In this document: piece after piece, positions 34,093 to 43,227 of the stretch
Layout of the letters: each line of letters begins with the position of its first letter
How positions within the stretch are numbered: position 1 is the stretch's first letter
NCBI GenBank assembly: GCA_947372465.1
Contig: CANBTT010000095.1
Location: 1 to 64,000, forward strand
DNA length: 64,000 nt
Source of the DNA: Burkholderiales bacterium
Lineage (GTDB): Bacteria; Pseudomonadota; Gammaproteobacteria; Burkholderiales; Burkholderiaceae_C
Direction of reading: 5' to 3'
The notes under the pieces: generated by a model
Database searches by the model: none
Told to the model about the DNA's origin: nothing
The model's input: the letters and a program-made list of their open reading frames with translations, nothing else
Translations under genes and position numbers: made by a program

Positions 34093-34764
34093 CTACTTTT
34101 CACTTGAGTAAATAAAACAAGGGGCATAACTCTCTGCCGACGCTTTGTTTTTTTCACAATCAGATAAGGCGATTTCTTTGGCCAACTTCAAAGAAGCTTG
34201 GGCCCCAGAATCTGCACAGTATCCACTCTTGCCATCGTAACTGTATGCAAAGGAATGGAACTGATTGGCTTGCAATTCCATTTTATTAAATCGATCAAAA
34301 AGCACCTTGCAACGACCAATGATTCTGGGTCGGTATTTCTTGGACAAATCTAAAACGGCCTCCTCTTGGGAAGGCTCAGTTTGCCTTTCTTCCTTGGCAG
34401 GCTCACTTTGCTCCAAGTTCGCGGCCTTCACCTGCGCTTTTGAAGACGCTTTTTCGCCATGTCCTTCGCCATGCTTTTCACTGTTCTGTTCTTTTTTGTC
34501 TTTCGTCTTCTTTTCTACTTCAACTTCTGGTAAGACGCCTGCCCTTGAGGGAACATCATGAGACTTGGACCCGTGGTCGAGCGCCTTGTCCTTCCCCAAA
34601 GCCTCTTGCGTGGACTCGACAGGCTCTTGGGTTTGTTGGGCGAGTTCTCCCTCCATCTCGGGCCCTGTGTCCATTAATTGCAAGCTCAATAGATACACGC
34701 TGGCCATCACCACAGTGATCGCCAGCGACATCCAAAGCCCAATTAATTTTTTATTTTTAAACAT
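34093..34764 (-). CDS. Membrane-anchored Lys/Glu-rich protein, possible DUF4189-like C-terminus
   Basis: The first gene of the zinc-ribbon operon; 223 residues. One membrane helix (about 9-28) is followed by a low-complexity charged linker (30-140, K/E/Q/S-rich) and a compact C-terminal domain with four cysteines and the pattern Y-S-Y-D-G-K-S-G-Y-C-A, then A-L-S-D-C-E and A-P-C-F-I-Y. That layout recalls small secreted DUF4189-type domains, but the match is by eye only. With the anchor at the N-terminus the C-terminal domain would be periplasmic, the opposite side from the zinc ribbons of its partners. It ends 14 bases before the next gene. Confidence 0.75.
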   Translation of the reverse strand: MFKNKKLIGLWMSLAITVVMASVYLLSLQLMDTGPEMEGELAQQTQEPVESTQEALGKDKALDHGSKSHDVPSRAGVLPEVEVEKKTKDKKEQNSEKHGEGHGEKASSKAQVKAANLEQSEPAKEERQTEPSQEEAVLDLSKKYRPRIIGRCKVLFDRFNKMELQANQFHSFAYSYDGKSGYCADSGAQASLKLAKEIALSDCEKNKASAESYAPCFIYSSEK

Positions 34765-35210
34765 TTAAAACACATTCAAGCAAACACACTCACCATTAAA
34801 AACGGCAAAGTATTGACACTTTTCATGAAAAATCAATACAAACCGACAGTGATCCCGGAAATTCAGACCTGACTCCACACCTTCATGATCGACACTCAAA
34901 GCCATTACTAAAGCCAAAAAGAATTAAACATCCATCAAAAATGAATACATAAGTATAAATACCTCAGAATTCAACCGCTCATTTGTTTCTTTTTTCAATT
35001 TCCATTGAATGAATATAAGCAAAAAGGAGACCAAGCAAGGTTTGAACTGCTGCTGACGTGTGCTGCGCTTTGGGTCATCACAGGACGTTTTCGCGCCTTG
35101 GATTCAATTTCAACCAGGCCTGGAATGATCGAACGAGGGTTGGGGTGAGCCAATATTTTGCCCTCTTAGAAGTTATCATCGAAGACTTTGAATCCACTAC
35201 GATTGAGACC
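34765..35210. other. Gene-free divergent region before the aldolase gene
   Basis: About 446 bases between the zinc-ribbon operon and a class II aldolase gene, holding both promoters. A TTGACA box (34813-34818) with a weak TACAAA 18 bases later points right, and a perfect 12-bp palindrome TTTTCATGAAAA (34820-34831) lies between those boxes, as an operator might. A reading frame joined to the aldolase extends leftwards to 35058, but has no ribosome binding site and is not expected in the family. Confidence 0.45.
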
Positions 35211-35927
35211 ATGTCACAAGAAATTAAAGACATTATTGATGAGTTGGTTGTCGCCAACAAAATTCTCTACAACGAAGGGGTTGTCGACGGCTTTGGGCAC
35301 ATCAGCGTTCGTCACCCAAGCAAAGAAAATCGTTTCTTCATCGCCAAGAGCATGGCCCCTGGTTTGGTCAGCGCAAATGACATCTTGGAATGCGACTTCG
35401 AGGGTGTCATTCACGATCCAGAAAACAGAACCTCCTATGTTGAGCGTTTTATTCACAGCGAGATTTTTCGAGCTCGCTCAGATGTGAATGCCGTTGTTCA
35501 CTCCCACTCCCCTTCCGTGATCCCTTTCGGCGTCACCTCGCAGCGTTTGCGCCCGATATGCCACATGAGTGGCTTCTTAGGCGCTCAAACGCCCATTTAC
35601 GAAATTCGCCACACAGCAGGCGAAAGCTCGGATTTATTGATCAACTCTCAAAAGCTTGGCAAATCCTTGGCCAACACCTTGGGCTCAGCCACCGTGGCAC
35701 TCATGAGAGGACACGGCAGTGTGGTCGTTGGCACTTCAATCAAACAAGTGGTTTATAGAGCCATCTACACAGAGGCCAACGCAAAGCTACAACTGGAATC
35801 CATGAAAATTGGGGCCATTGAATTTTTGACTGACGGCGAGGCCTTGGCCACAGCAGCCATGGCCGACATCCATCTGAATCGACCATGGGCTCTTTGGAAA
35901 GAAAAGGCCTTGGCACAGCTTAATTGA
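35211..35927 (+). CDS. Class II aldolase/adducin family protein
   Basis: A 238-residue metal-dependent aldolase- or decarboxylase-type enzyme. The zinc site is visible as V-V-H-S-H-S near residue 95 and R-G-H-G near residue 165; the front has G-F-G-H-I-S-V-R-H, typical of the family. Members cleave sugar phosphates or, in aromatic pathways, decarboxylate hydroxy acids. It lies 143 bases before tcuA on the same strand, so a role in tricarballylate or related acid metabolism is possible. The start at M-S-Q-E-I-K fits the family length. Confidence 0.9.
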   Translation: MSQEIKDIIDELVVANKILYNEGVVDGFGHISVRHPSKENRFFIAKSMAPGLVSANDILECDFEGVIHDPENRTSYVERFIHSEIFRARSDVNAVVHSHSPSVIPFGVTSQRLRPICHMSGFLGAQTPIYEIRHTAGESSDLLINSQKLGKSLANTLGSATVALMRGHGSVVVGTSIKQVVYRAIYTEANAKLQLESMKIGAIEFLTDGEALATAAMADIHLNRPWALWKEKALAQLN

Positions 35928-36070
35928 TCAAGTCGACTTGCGTTGAGGTCAAACAGCGTTTGACGTCGCCATGCAGTTGTTCCATTTGATAAAACCATTA
36001 CAAAAGACCCATTTGGATTTTGCGATCATGGTTTTGTCTTTGCAGTTTAAGAAAGAAAAAGGAGAGCCAA

Positions 36071-37582
36071 TTGACAAATCAAACTTCTGTTGACGTGTTG
36101 GTAATAGGTGGTGGCAATGCAGCTTTGTGTGCTGCTTTGATGGCCAGAGAAGCAGGGTGCACCGTTAGACTGTTGGAGTCGGCACCAAAAATTTGGCGCG
36201 GCGGCAACTCCATGCACACCAGGAACTTGCGGTGCATGCACGATGAACCTCAAGATGTGTTGGTTGAATCCTATCCAGAAGAAGAGTTTTGGCAAGACTT
36301 GCTCAAAGTCACAGGGGGACAAACCAACGAAGAAATGGCAAGGATCGCCATTCGTGACTCCTCGAGCTGTCGGCCATGGATGAAAAAACATGGCGTGCGC
36401 TTTCAACCCTCTTTGTCTGGGGCGCTTCACACGGCGAGAACCAATGCATTTTTTATGGGCGGGGGCAAAGCGCTGATCAACGCCTACTTCAGAAGCGCAG
36501 AAAATCTCGGCATTCAAATCGACTACAACGCAACTGCGTTTGATATCGAAGTCAAAGAAGGCGTCTTTGTCAGCGCCACTGTCTCCCATCTTCAAAACGA
36601 TGGTTCCACCACCACGGAGACCATTTTTGCAAAAAGTTGCGTTTTGGCATGCGGCGGGTTTGAATCCAACATGGAAAAACTCAAAGCCGCGTGGGGACAA
36701 AACCAATGGGGCGAATGGACAGCAGACAATTTTTTGATCCGCGGGACCCGATTCAACCAAGGCACAATGATCGACCGGCTCAAAGACCAAGGGGCTGACA
36801 TCATTGGTGACCCCACACAAGCGCACATGGTGGCCATCGATGCACGAGCACCCCTTTATGACGGCGGCATTTGCACGCGCATTGATTGTGTTTCACTCGG
36901 GGTTGTGGTCAACAAGTTTGCAAAACGTTTTTACGACGAAGGCGAAGATTTTTGGCCCAAGCGCTACGCGATTTGGGGTCGATTGGTGGCGCTTCAACCG
37001 GGCCAAATTGCATATTCCATTACCGATGCAAAAGCCGTTGGACGCTTCATGCCCCCGGTTTTTAACGGCACCATCGCCAATACCCTTGAAGAGTTGGCCG
37101 ATTTGATTGGACTGGATCGAAGTACATTCATGCAAACCATGGACGAATACAACAGTGCTTGCCAAGAGGGCACCTTCAATCACACCGTGCTTGATGATTG
37201 CCATACAGAAGGCATCACACCTGTAAAAAGCCACTGGGCGATCCCCGTCAATCAAGCGCCGTTTTATGCCTACCCAGTTAAACCAGGCATTACGTTTACT
37301 TATTTGGGTCTTAAAACAGATAAAACAGCGGCCGTTCATTTCTCTGGCCAACCCAGTCCGAACTTGTTTGCAGCCGGTGAAATCATGGCTGGCAATGTCC
37401 TTGGCAAAGGTTACACAGCAGGTGTTGGCATGACCATTGGCACAGCTTATGGGCGAATTGCCGGACACCAAGCAGCACAATTTGTTCTGGGTACATCAGA
37501 GTTCAATGCGCTTGACGTTGGAGCTGGGGCTGCTATGCCCATCATCACATCAATTGAAGACACAGTCACTAAGGAATATTAA
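36071..37582 (+). CDS. tcuA: FAD-dependent tricarballylate dehydrogenase TcuA
   Basis: A 503-residue flavoprotein of the succinate dehydrogenase/fumarate reductase family. It should oxidise tricarballylate to cis-aconitate, which then enters the citric acid cycle. The FAD fold is V-L-V-I-G-G-G-N-A-A-L at residues 9-19, and the C-terminal A-G-E-I-M-A-G-N-V-L-G-K-G-Y binds the cofactor. The start is a TTG five bases after AAAGGAGAG; an upstream TTG would add an unlikely basic leader. The electron-transfer partner tcuB follows after two bases, and a Bug receptor after that. Other dicarboxylate or tricarboxylate substrates cannot be excluded. Confidence 0.9.
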   Translation: MTNQTSVDVLVIGGGNAALCAALMAREAGCTVRLLESAPKIWRGGNSMHTRNLRCMHDEPQDVLVESYPEEEFWQDLLKVTGGQTNEEMARIAIRDSSSCRPWMKKHGVRFQPSLSGALHTARTNAFFMGGGKALINAYFRSAENLGIQIDYNATAFDIEVKEGVFVSATVSHLQNDGSTTTETIFAKSCVLACGGFESNMEKLKAAWGQNQWGEWTADNFLIRGTRFNQGTMIDRLKDQGADIIGDPTQAHMVAIDARAPLYDGGICTRIDCVSLGVVVNKFAKRFYDEGEDFWPKRYAIWGRLVALQPGQIAYSITDAKAVGRFMPPVFNGTIANTLEELADLIGLDRSTFMQTMDEYNSACQEGTFNHTVLDDCHTEGITPVKSHWAIPVNQAPFYAYPVKPGITFTYLGLKTDKTAAVHFSGQPSPNLFAAGEIMAGNVLGKGYTAGVGMTIGTAYGRIAGHQAAQFVLGTSEFNALDVGAGAAMPIITSIEDTVTKEY

Positions 37583-37584
37583 AC

Positions 37585-38760
37585 ATGCAAGCGCTCAATG
37601 AATTGGTTCAACAAGCCAAAGACACCGCTCTTGGTCAAGTCACACTCAGCGCCAACGAGGCCGAGGTCGCACGACAGCTTCAAATTTGCAATGCTTGTCG
37701 CTATTGCGAGAGTTTTTGCGCCGTTTTTCCGGCAATGACTCGGCGCCTGAGTTTCGAAAAAAATGACATCCACTACATGGCCAATTTGTGTCACAGTTGT
37801 GGTGCTTGTTTGCATGCCTGTCAGTATGCAGACCCTCATGACTTTCAGGTCAACATCCCTCAAAGCATGGCAAAAGTCAGACTCGAGACCTATCAAACCT
37901 TCGCTTGGCCAAAATCCATGGGCAAATGGTACCAGCACAATGGCCTGTGGATCGCCATATGCTTGACCGTGTCTTTGGCATTTTTTATTGCGCTGATCAT
38001 GATGAAACAAAACTCATCTGCGTTCGACGGCACAACGGTTTTGGGCTTTTATGACGTTCTGAGTCACAATGCTTTGGTGAGTCTTTTTGCGCCAATTTTT
38101 ATTTTTGACGTGCTTGCTTTGGGCATTGGTCTTTTCTCCTTCCTGTCCAAAATCACGCCCGTGACTGGACAAGTGAGCGCCTCCAGTGAGGCCAGCTTGG
38201 AGGCCACACAAAACATGCTGACCCTGAAGTATTTGGACGGCGGACACGGAGAGGGATGTAACAACGAGGACGACGCCTTCACACTTGCCAAACGCCGAGC
38301 CCACCATTTGACCTTCTATGGCTTCATGCTGTGCTTTGCTTCCACAACGGTTGCCACTTTTTATCACTACGCATTGGGCCTGCATGCGCCCTATGACCTG
38401 AGCACCTTGCCCAAGATCCTTGGGGTTGTGGGGGGCGTCTCCTTGTTACTGGGTGGCTTGTGGCTTGCAAAACTCAATTTAAGTCGCCACAAAGACCACG
38501 GCGATGCGCAGCAAAAACCCATGGATCTGGGCTTTATCGCCTTGCTCGTCTTCGCCTCTTTCAGCGGTTTGCTCTTGTGGCTCTTGGGGAAAACAGTGGC
38601 CATGCCGCTTTTATTTGCCCTACACTTGGGCTCCATCATGGCTTTGTTTTTGACCTTGCCCTACGGGAAATTTGCCCACGGTTTTTACCGTGGTGCGGCG
38701 CTCTTGAGGTTTGCAGTCGAAAAAAGACAACCCAGTCAATTGATTCTTAAAGAAGACTAA
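37585..38760 (+). CDS. tcuB: Tricarballylate utilisation Fe-S membrane protein TcuB
   Basis: A 391-residue protein that passes electrons from TcuA to the quinone pool. The N-terminal soluble part has two cysteine clusters for [4Fe-4S] centres (C-N-A-C-R-Y-C-E-S-F-C near 35 and C-H-S-C-G-A-C-L-H-A-C near 72). About six membrane helices follow from residue 120 to 380, with histidines suited to haem b. The length and fusion of ferredoxin-like and membrane parts are those of TcuB/CitB. Confidence 0.92.
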   Translation: MQALNELVQQAKDTALGQVTLSANEAEVARQLQICNACRYCESFCAVFPAMTRRLSFEKNDIHYMANLCHSCGACLHACQYADPHDFQVNIPQSMAKVRLETYQTFAWPKSMGKWYQHNGLWIAICLTVSLAFFIALIMMKQNSSAFDGTTVLGFYDVLSHNALVSLFAPIFIFDVLALGIGLFSFLSKITPVTGQVSASSEASLEATQNMLTLKYLDGGHGEGCNNEDDAFTLAKRRAHHLTFYGFMLCFASTTVATFYHYALGLHAPYDLSTLPKILGVVGGVSLLLGGLWLAKLNLSRHKDHGDAQQKPMDLGFIALLVFASFSGLLLWLLGKTVAMPLLFALHLGSIMALFLTLPYGKFAHGFYRGAALLRFAVEKRQPSQLILKED

Positions 38761-38773
38761 TAGAGGCTAGAAG

Positions 38774-39787
38774 ATGATGACCCAACGCATGCAAAGGATT
38801 TCCCCCTCCGGCTTCTTGATCAACACCTGTTGCGCCTTGCTGGCAGTGACGCTTTTATTCGCGTTCGCTGCTCGCTCCTCGCTCGCTCAAGACATCCCCA
38901 ATAAACCGATCACCATGATCGTCGGTTTTGCTGCAGGGGGCGCATCCGATACCGCGGCTCGTCTGATTGCAAAGAAGCTTTCCGAGAATTTGGGCCAATC
39001 GGTTTTGATTGACAACAAGGCTGGCGCTGGGGGCAACATTGCGCACCAAATCATCGCCAAATCCGACCCTGATGGCTCCATCATCTTGCTCGGCTCGATT
39101 GGTCCTTTGGCGATCGCTCCTCACATGATGAAAGTTGGCTACGACGTACAAAAGGACATTGCGCCCCTCACCATGGGGCTGCTCTTTCCAAACGTCTTGG
39201 TCGTGAGTCCTGGACTGGGCGTTAAAACCTTGGCTCAATACATTGCCTTGGCCAAATCGAAACCAGGCGTGTTGAACTACGCCTCTACAGGCTCTGGATC
39301 CGCCTCACATTTGGCCGGCGAGCTCTTCAACCAAGAAGCGGGCATTGATATCACCCACATCCCCTACAAGGGCGGCGCACCAGCGCTCACCGATTTGCTG
39401 GGCGGCAGAGTCTCGGCCTATTTTTCAACCCCTTCATCGGCTGGGCCCTATATAGAGGTGGGTAAAGTCATTCCGATTGCCACAACGGGACTCTCAAGAA
39501 GCCTTGCCCTGCCCAACTTGCCCACCGTTGCTGAGTCTGGCTTTAAAGGCTTCAATGCTGTCAATTGGTACGCTTTTGTTGCCTCGGCACAAATGCACCC
39601 AAAAATCCTAGACCGCTGGAATTACGAAATTGTCAAAGTCCTGCAAAATCCCGAGGTCAAGGAAGCTTTGCTCAAGCATGGCTTAACCCCAGAGCCTGGT
39701 ACCCGAGAGGAATTGGCACGGTTCATAGAGAGTGAGTCAAAAAAATGGGGCAAGTTGATTCGCGAGAGAAAAATCTCAGCAGATTGA
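38774..39787 (+). CDS. Bug-family (TctC-like) receptor of the tcu operon
   Basis: A 337-residue periplasmic receptor. The leader has a hydrophobic core and a cleavage site near S-L-A-Q at about residue 39, then P-I-T-M-I-V-G-F-A-A-G-G-A-S-D and, mid-protein, I-P-Y-K-G-G-A-P. AGAGGCTAGAAG stands directly before the ATG. It follows tcuB by 13 bases, taking the place of the TcuC permease gene found in enterobacterial clusters, so tricarballylate or citrate-like acids are the probable ligands. The membrane subunits must be encoded elsewhere. Confidence 0.92.
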   Translation: MMTQRMQRISPSGFLINTCCALLAVTLLFAFAARSSLAQDIPNKPITMIVGFAAGGASDTAARLIAKKLSENLGQSVLIDNKAGAGGNIAHQIIAKSDPDGSIILLGSIGPLAIAPHMMKVGYDVQKDIAPLTMGLLFPNVLVVSPGLGVKTLAQYIALAKSKPGVLNYASTGSGSASHLAGELFNQEAGIDITHIPYKGGAPALTDLLGGRVSAYFSTPSSAGPYIEVGKVIPIATTGLSRSLALPNLPTVAESGFKGFNAVNWYAFVASAQMHPKILDRWNYEIVKVLQNPEVKEALLKHGLTPEPGTREELARFIESESKKWGKLIRERKISAD

Positions 39788-39829
39788 AGGCCTCATGACG
39801 ATTAGGCGAGCCCACTCATACCCAATGCA

Positions 39830-41428
39830 ATGAAACCCTTGAAATCCGTGACATCTCTGAATGCGTGGAGCGCGCTTGAGGCATTGAGCCAACGCGAGAT
39901 GCCACATTTACGCGAACTCTTGAAAGATCCTGTCCGTTCACATTCCTTGAACTTGAAGGGCTTGGGTTTGGAGTTGGATTTTTCTTGCCAAAGGATCAAT
40001 GCAGAAGTCATGCAGGCCTTGCAAGAACTGGCCAAAGAATCCAGTCTTGCGCAGCAAATCAAATCGCTCTTTCTCGGTGAAGCGGTCAACACCTCTGAAC
40101 AACGTGCAGCGCTGCACCCAGCGCTCAGAAGCATTGAAGGAGACACGGTCTCGTGGAGCCAAGACATTGCTCGGGACGTGAGGGTTGAGTTGAATCGATT
40201 TTGCGCATTTGCAGAGAACGTTCGACAACAAAAACACCTCGGATTCTCCGATCAAGCGTTCACAGATGTTGTGAACCTTGGCATTGGCGGCTCTGATTTG
40301 GGACCGAGGATGTGCGTTCAAGCTTTGTCCAACACCCATTCGAGCCCTCAAGGGTCAAGCTCAAACAAACTGCCGCGCGTGCACTTTGTCTCCAATGTGG
40401 ATGCCTGGGCTTTGTACAAAGTGGTCCGCGAATTGAACCCCAAGACGACCTTGTTCATTGTTCAAAGCAAAACATTCTCAACGCAAGAAACACTCTTGCT
40501 TGCCTCGTCCGCAAAAGAGTGGTTGGTTCAAAATGGCTGCCCGCCCGATCAATTGTGCCGTCACTTGGTCGCCGTGACAGCCAACACGGCGCTGGCACTA
40601 AAAAGTGGTTACCAAGAGAGCCAAATTTTTAAATTTTGGGACTGGGTGGGTGGCAGGTATTCGGTCTGGTCTGCGATTGGTTTACCGCTTGCTATTGCAA
40701 TTGGCGAGAAAAAATTCAAAGAATTTTTGTCAGGCGCGCGCGCCATGGACGATCACTTTGTTCACACGCCCTGGGATAGAAATTTACCCATTTTGCTGGC
40801 TTTGATTGGCATTTGGAACAACAACTTCTTAAAGGCAAACACCCACAACGTTGCCCCCTACTCCTTTTTGCTCAGTCATTTCACCCCCTATTTGCAGCAA
40901 CTCGAGATGGAGTCCAACGGCAAAGGGGTGGACCACAACATGCAAGCCCTGGAGGTCAACTCCTCGCCCATTGTCTGGGGAGGGCTTGGCATTGACGGCC
41001 AGCATGCGTATTTCCAACTTCTTCACCAAGGCAGCCATTTGGTCTCCGTGGACTTCATTGGTCTTAAAACCGACTCTTGTCCCTTGTCACATGCGCAGGA
41101 GCATCACGCGTGTTTGGTGCTTAACATGAAGGCTCAAGCCAAGGCCTTGGCTCAAGGCCGAAGCCTAGAGGACACCATTAAAGAGCTCTCACAAATTGGA
41201 CTCAGTGAAAGTGAAGTGGCTCAAATCGCTGGTCACAGGACTTTTCGTGGCAACTCGCCGAGCACGAGCATTTGGCTCGACGAGATGACGCCAAAGACAT
41301 TGGGCGCATTGATGGTGCTTTATGAGCACAAAGTCTTTACCCAGGCTGCCATTTGGTCGATCAATCCCTTTGACCAATGGGGCGTGGAGTTGGGCAAGAA
41401 AATCGCCCAACAACTCAAAGACAGTTGA
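39830..41428 (+). CDS. pgi: Glucose-6-phosphate isomerase
   Basis: A 532-residue cytoplasmic enzyme interconverting glucose 6-phosphate and fructose 6-phosphate. Family signatures are the phosphate-binding I-G-G-S-D-L-G-P-R, the D-W-V-G-G-R-Y-S-V-W-S segment, the catalytic E in E-M-E-S-N-G-K, the H in D-G-Q-H-A-Y and the closing W-G-V-E-L-G-K. The length is normal. The gene follows the tcu cluster by 42 bases on the same strand, with no terminator in between, but has no functional link to it. No clear ribosome binding site precedes the start. Confidence 0.96.
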   Translation: MKPLKSVTSLNAWSALEALSQREMPHLRELLKDPVRSHSLNLKGLGLELDFSCQRINAEVMQALQELAKESSLAQQIKSLFLGEAVNTSEQRAALHPALRSIEGDTVSWSQDIARDVRVELNRFCAFAENVRQQKHLGFSDQAFTDVVNLGIGGSDLGPRMCVQALSNTHSSPQGSSSNKLPRVHFVSNVDAWALYKVVRELNPKTTLFIVQSKTFSTQETLLLASSAKEWLVQNGCPPDQLCRHLVAVTANTALALKSGYQESQIFKFWDWVGGRYSVWSAIGLPLAIAIGEKKFKEFLSGARAMDDHFVHTPWDRNLPILLALIGIWNNNFLKANTHNVAPYSFLLSHFTPYLQQLEMESNGKGVDHNMQALEVNSSPIVWGGLGIDGQHAYFQLLHQGSHLVSVDFIGLKTDSCPLSHAQEHHACLVLNMKAQAKALAQGRSLEDTIKELSQIGLSESEVAQIAGHRTFRGNSPSTSIWLDEMTPKTLGALMVLYEHKVFTQAAIWSINPFDQWGVELGKKIAQQLKDS

Positions 41429-41449
41429 TCCCTTTTTCGTGCGCTTCAT

Positions 41450-42235
41450 TCAAGGCGCAACAGATGCACCCTCAATGTTGTGGGTTTTAAGAGATTGACT
41501 CACCATCCCAGTGGCCTTCATCTCTTTTACGAAATCGATCAAAAATTGATGGGCTTGTGGTGAGCGCGATTTTGGAATCCCCATGGCCTGTTGAATGACC
41601 ATGAATCGACCCGGCAAAAGTCTTAAATTTGTAAACCTCTTTTGATCAAATTCGAGTTGTTGCTTGACGCCTGCGGCGACCTCAATGTGCTGATCCATGA
41701 AGTAATCCACAACCGTTGGAGAGGTTGGAGAACGCACAATGCTTGCGTGCTTCAACTCCCTTGTCAAATACAAATCGTAAGCACTGCCTTTGCCCACGGT
41801 GACGCGTGTCCCTGCTCGATCCACTTCTTCGTTGGATTGAATGGGTGAGTCGTTTCTCACCAAATAACTGCCCTCAATCAACACATAGGGATCCGTAAAG
41901 GCAATGCCTTCCCCACGAACGGGATCGATCGCAAAAAATCCAAAATCGGCTCGTTCTTCCTTGACGGCTTTGACAGACTCTCCCGCTGAATCAAACACCA
42001 CCAACTCCAACTCAAGCCCAAGTTTTTTGGCCAAAGCATGGGCCAAATCGACAGACACCCCAAACGGTTGTCCCGTTTTGGGATCTTTATTGGCCAAAAT
42101 GGGGTTGCCTAGATTGATCGAGGCTTTGATTTTTCCGCTTGGAGCGAGGGACTGGGCAATTTGAGCAATTGAATTCATAGAAAAGAGCGTGGATAAACAA
42201 AAAAACAACAATGAAAAAGAATGGCGAAACCTCAT
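41450..42235 (-). CDS. Polar amino acid-type ABC transporter receptor (SBP family 3)
   Basis: A 261-residue periplasmic binding protein. The signal peptide ends near residue 24 (M-N-S-I-A-Q), then S-G-K-I-K-A-S-I-N-L-G-N-P and the family motif G-x-x-V-D-L-A-H-A-L-A-K-K-L-G. D-F-G-F-F-A-I-D-P-V-R marks the hinge region seen in the amino-acid receptor group. AAGGGG lies about ten bases before the ATG chosen. No permease or ATPase gene is adjacent, so it is an orphan receptor. It converges tail-to-tail with pgi at 21 bases. Confidence 0.88.
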   Translation of the reverse strand: MRFRHSFSLLFFCLSTLFSMNSIAQIAQSLAPSGKIKASINLGNPILANKDPKTGQPFGVSVDLAHALAKKLGLELELVVFDSAGESVKAVKEERADFGFFAIDPVRGEGIAFTDPYVLIEGSYLVRNDSPIQSNEEVDRAGTRVTVGKGSAYDLYLTRELKHASIVRSPTSPTVVDYFMDQHIEVAAGVKQQLEFDQKRFTNLRLLPGRFMVIQQAMGIPKSRSPQAHQFLIDFVKEMKATGMVSQSLKTHNIEGASVAP

Positions 42236-42417
42236 GCTGAGCGCCCCTTGAAAGCTTGAATGGAAAAACCAGTGATCGTACTTGGCAAGCATACCACCCC
42301 ACCATCAAAATGGCCATTCAACCAAACCCTAATCTTTCATCGTCAATGTCGCATAAAAATTGAGCTATTATTCCATCCTCCTTTTGATTAAAAACTTACC
42401 CCCTCAGAGCCAACGCC

Positions 42418-43212
42418 ATGACCAGCAACTTCAGCACAGATTTCAAATCCCTCAAAGACGAGGTCAGCCCCGAAGAGTGGCAAGCTCGGGTTCAATTGGC
42501 CGCATGTTATCGCTTGATTGATGCCTACGACATGACCGATTTGATTTACAACCACATCACCTTAAAAATTCCTGGTACCGAGCACTTGCTGATCAATCTT
42601 TACGGCCTTCTTTACAAAGAAATCACCGCCTCAAGTTTGGTCAAAATAGATCTTGATGGCAATATTTTGGCAAAACCAGACACCGACTACGGCATCAACA
42701 AATCTGGCTACGTGATTCATGGCGCCATCCACCAAGCTCGACCCGATGTCAATTGCGTGATCCATACCCATACCCGTGCTGGCATGGCCGTGGCCAGCAT
42801 GGCCTGTGGATTGCTGCCCATGACCCAAACCTCCATTCGCTTCGTCAACCATTTGGGCTACCACGCGTTTGAAGGTCCTGCCATTGACTTGGCTGAGCGC
42901 GTTCGGTTGGTGGCCGATCTGGGTGAGCACAATGCAATGGTTCTGAGAAACCATGGACTGTTGACCTGCGGCCCAGATGCACCACAGGCCTTCAACACCA
43001 TGTATCAGCTTGAGATGTCTTGCCGTGCGCAAGTTGATGCCATGGCCGCGAAAACAGAATTGACACTGCCGAGCAGTGATATTTTGGAGAAAACCGCCCA
43101 CCTGTACCAACCTGGCACAAGAAGACCTTACGGTGTGCTGGAGTGGCATGCCATGCTGCGTTTGCTAGAAGCCCAATCCCACCAAAGTCATTTCCCCAGG
43201 CACGACAGCTAA
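42418..43212 (+). CDS. Class II aldolase/adducin family protein (second copy)
   Basis: A 264-residue metal enzyme-like protein. The zinc triad region is V-I-H-T-H-T near residue 120 and R-N-H-G-L-L near residue 180; the opening W-Q-A-R-V-Q-L-A-A-C-Y-R is typical of the adducin-like branch rather than sugar-phosphate aldolases. It is only distantly similar to the class II aldolase beside tcuA. The gene stands alone, divergent from the orphan ABC receptor and convergent with the TauD-type gene 15 bases away. Its substrate is unknown. Confidence 0.88.
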   Translation: MTSNFSTDFKSLKDEVSPEEWQARVQLAACYRLIDAYDMTDLIYNHITLKIPGTEHLLINLYGLLYKEITASSLVKIDLDGNILAKPDTDYGINKSGYVIHGAIHQARPDVNCVIHTHTRAGMAVASMACGLLPMTQTSIRFVNHLGYHAFEGPAIDLAERVRLVADLGEHNAMVLRNHGLLTCGPDAPQAFNTMYQLEMSCRAQVDAMAAKTELTLPSSDILEKTAHLYQPGTRRPYGVLEWHAMLRLLEAQSHQSHFPRHDS

Positions 43213-43227
43213 AACACGGCCAAAAAG

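Noticed and set aside
25107-34764. Possible defence island (ParA, zinc-ribbon membrane proteins, Rrf2 and MerR regulators)
   Set aside because: No nuclease, reverse transcriptase, toxin, NTPase effector or mobile element signature is present; the genes look like scattered chromosomal functions.
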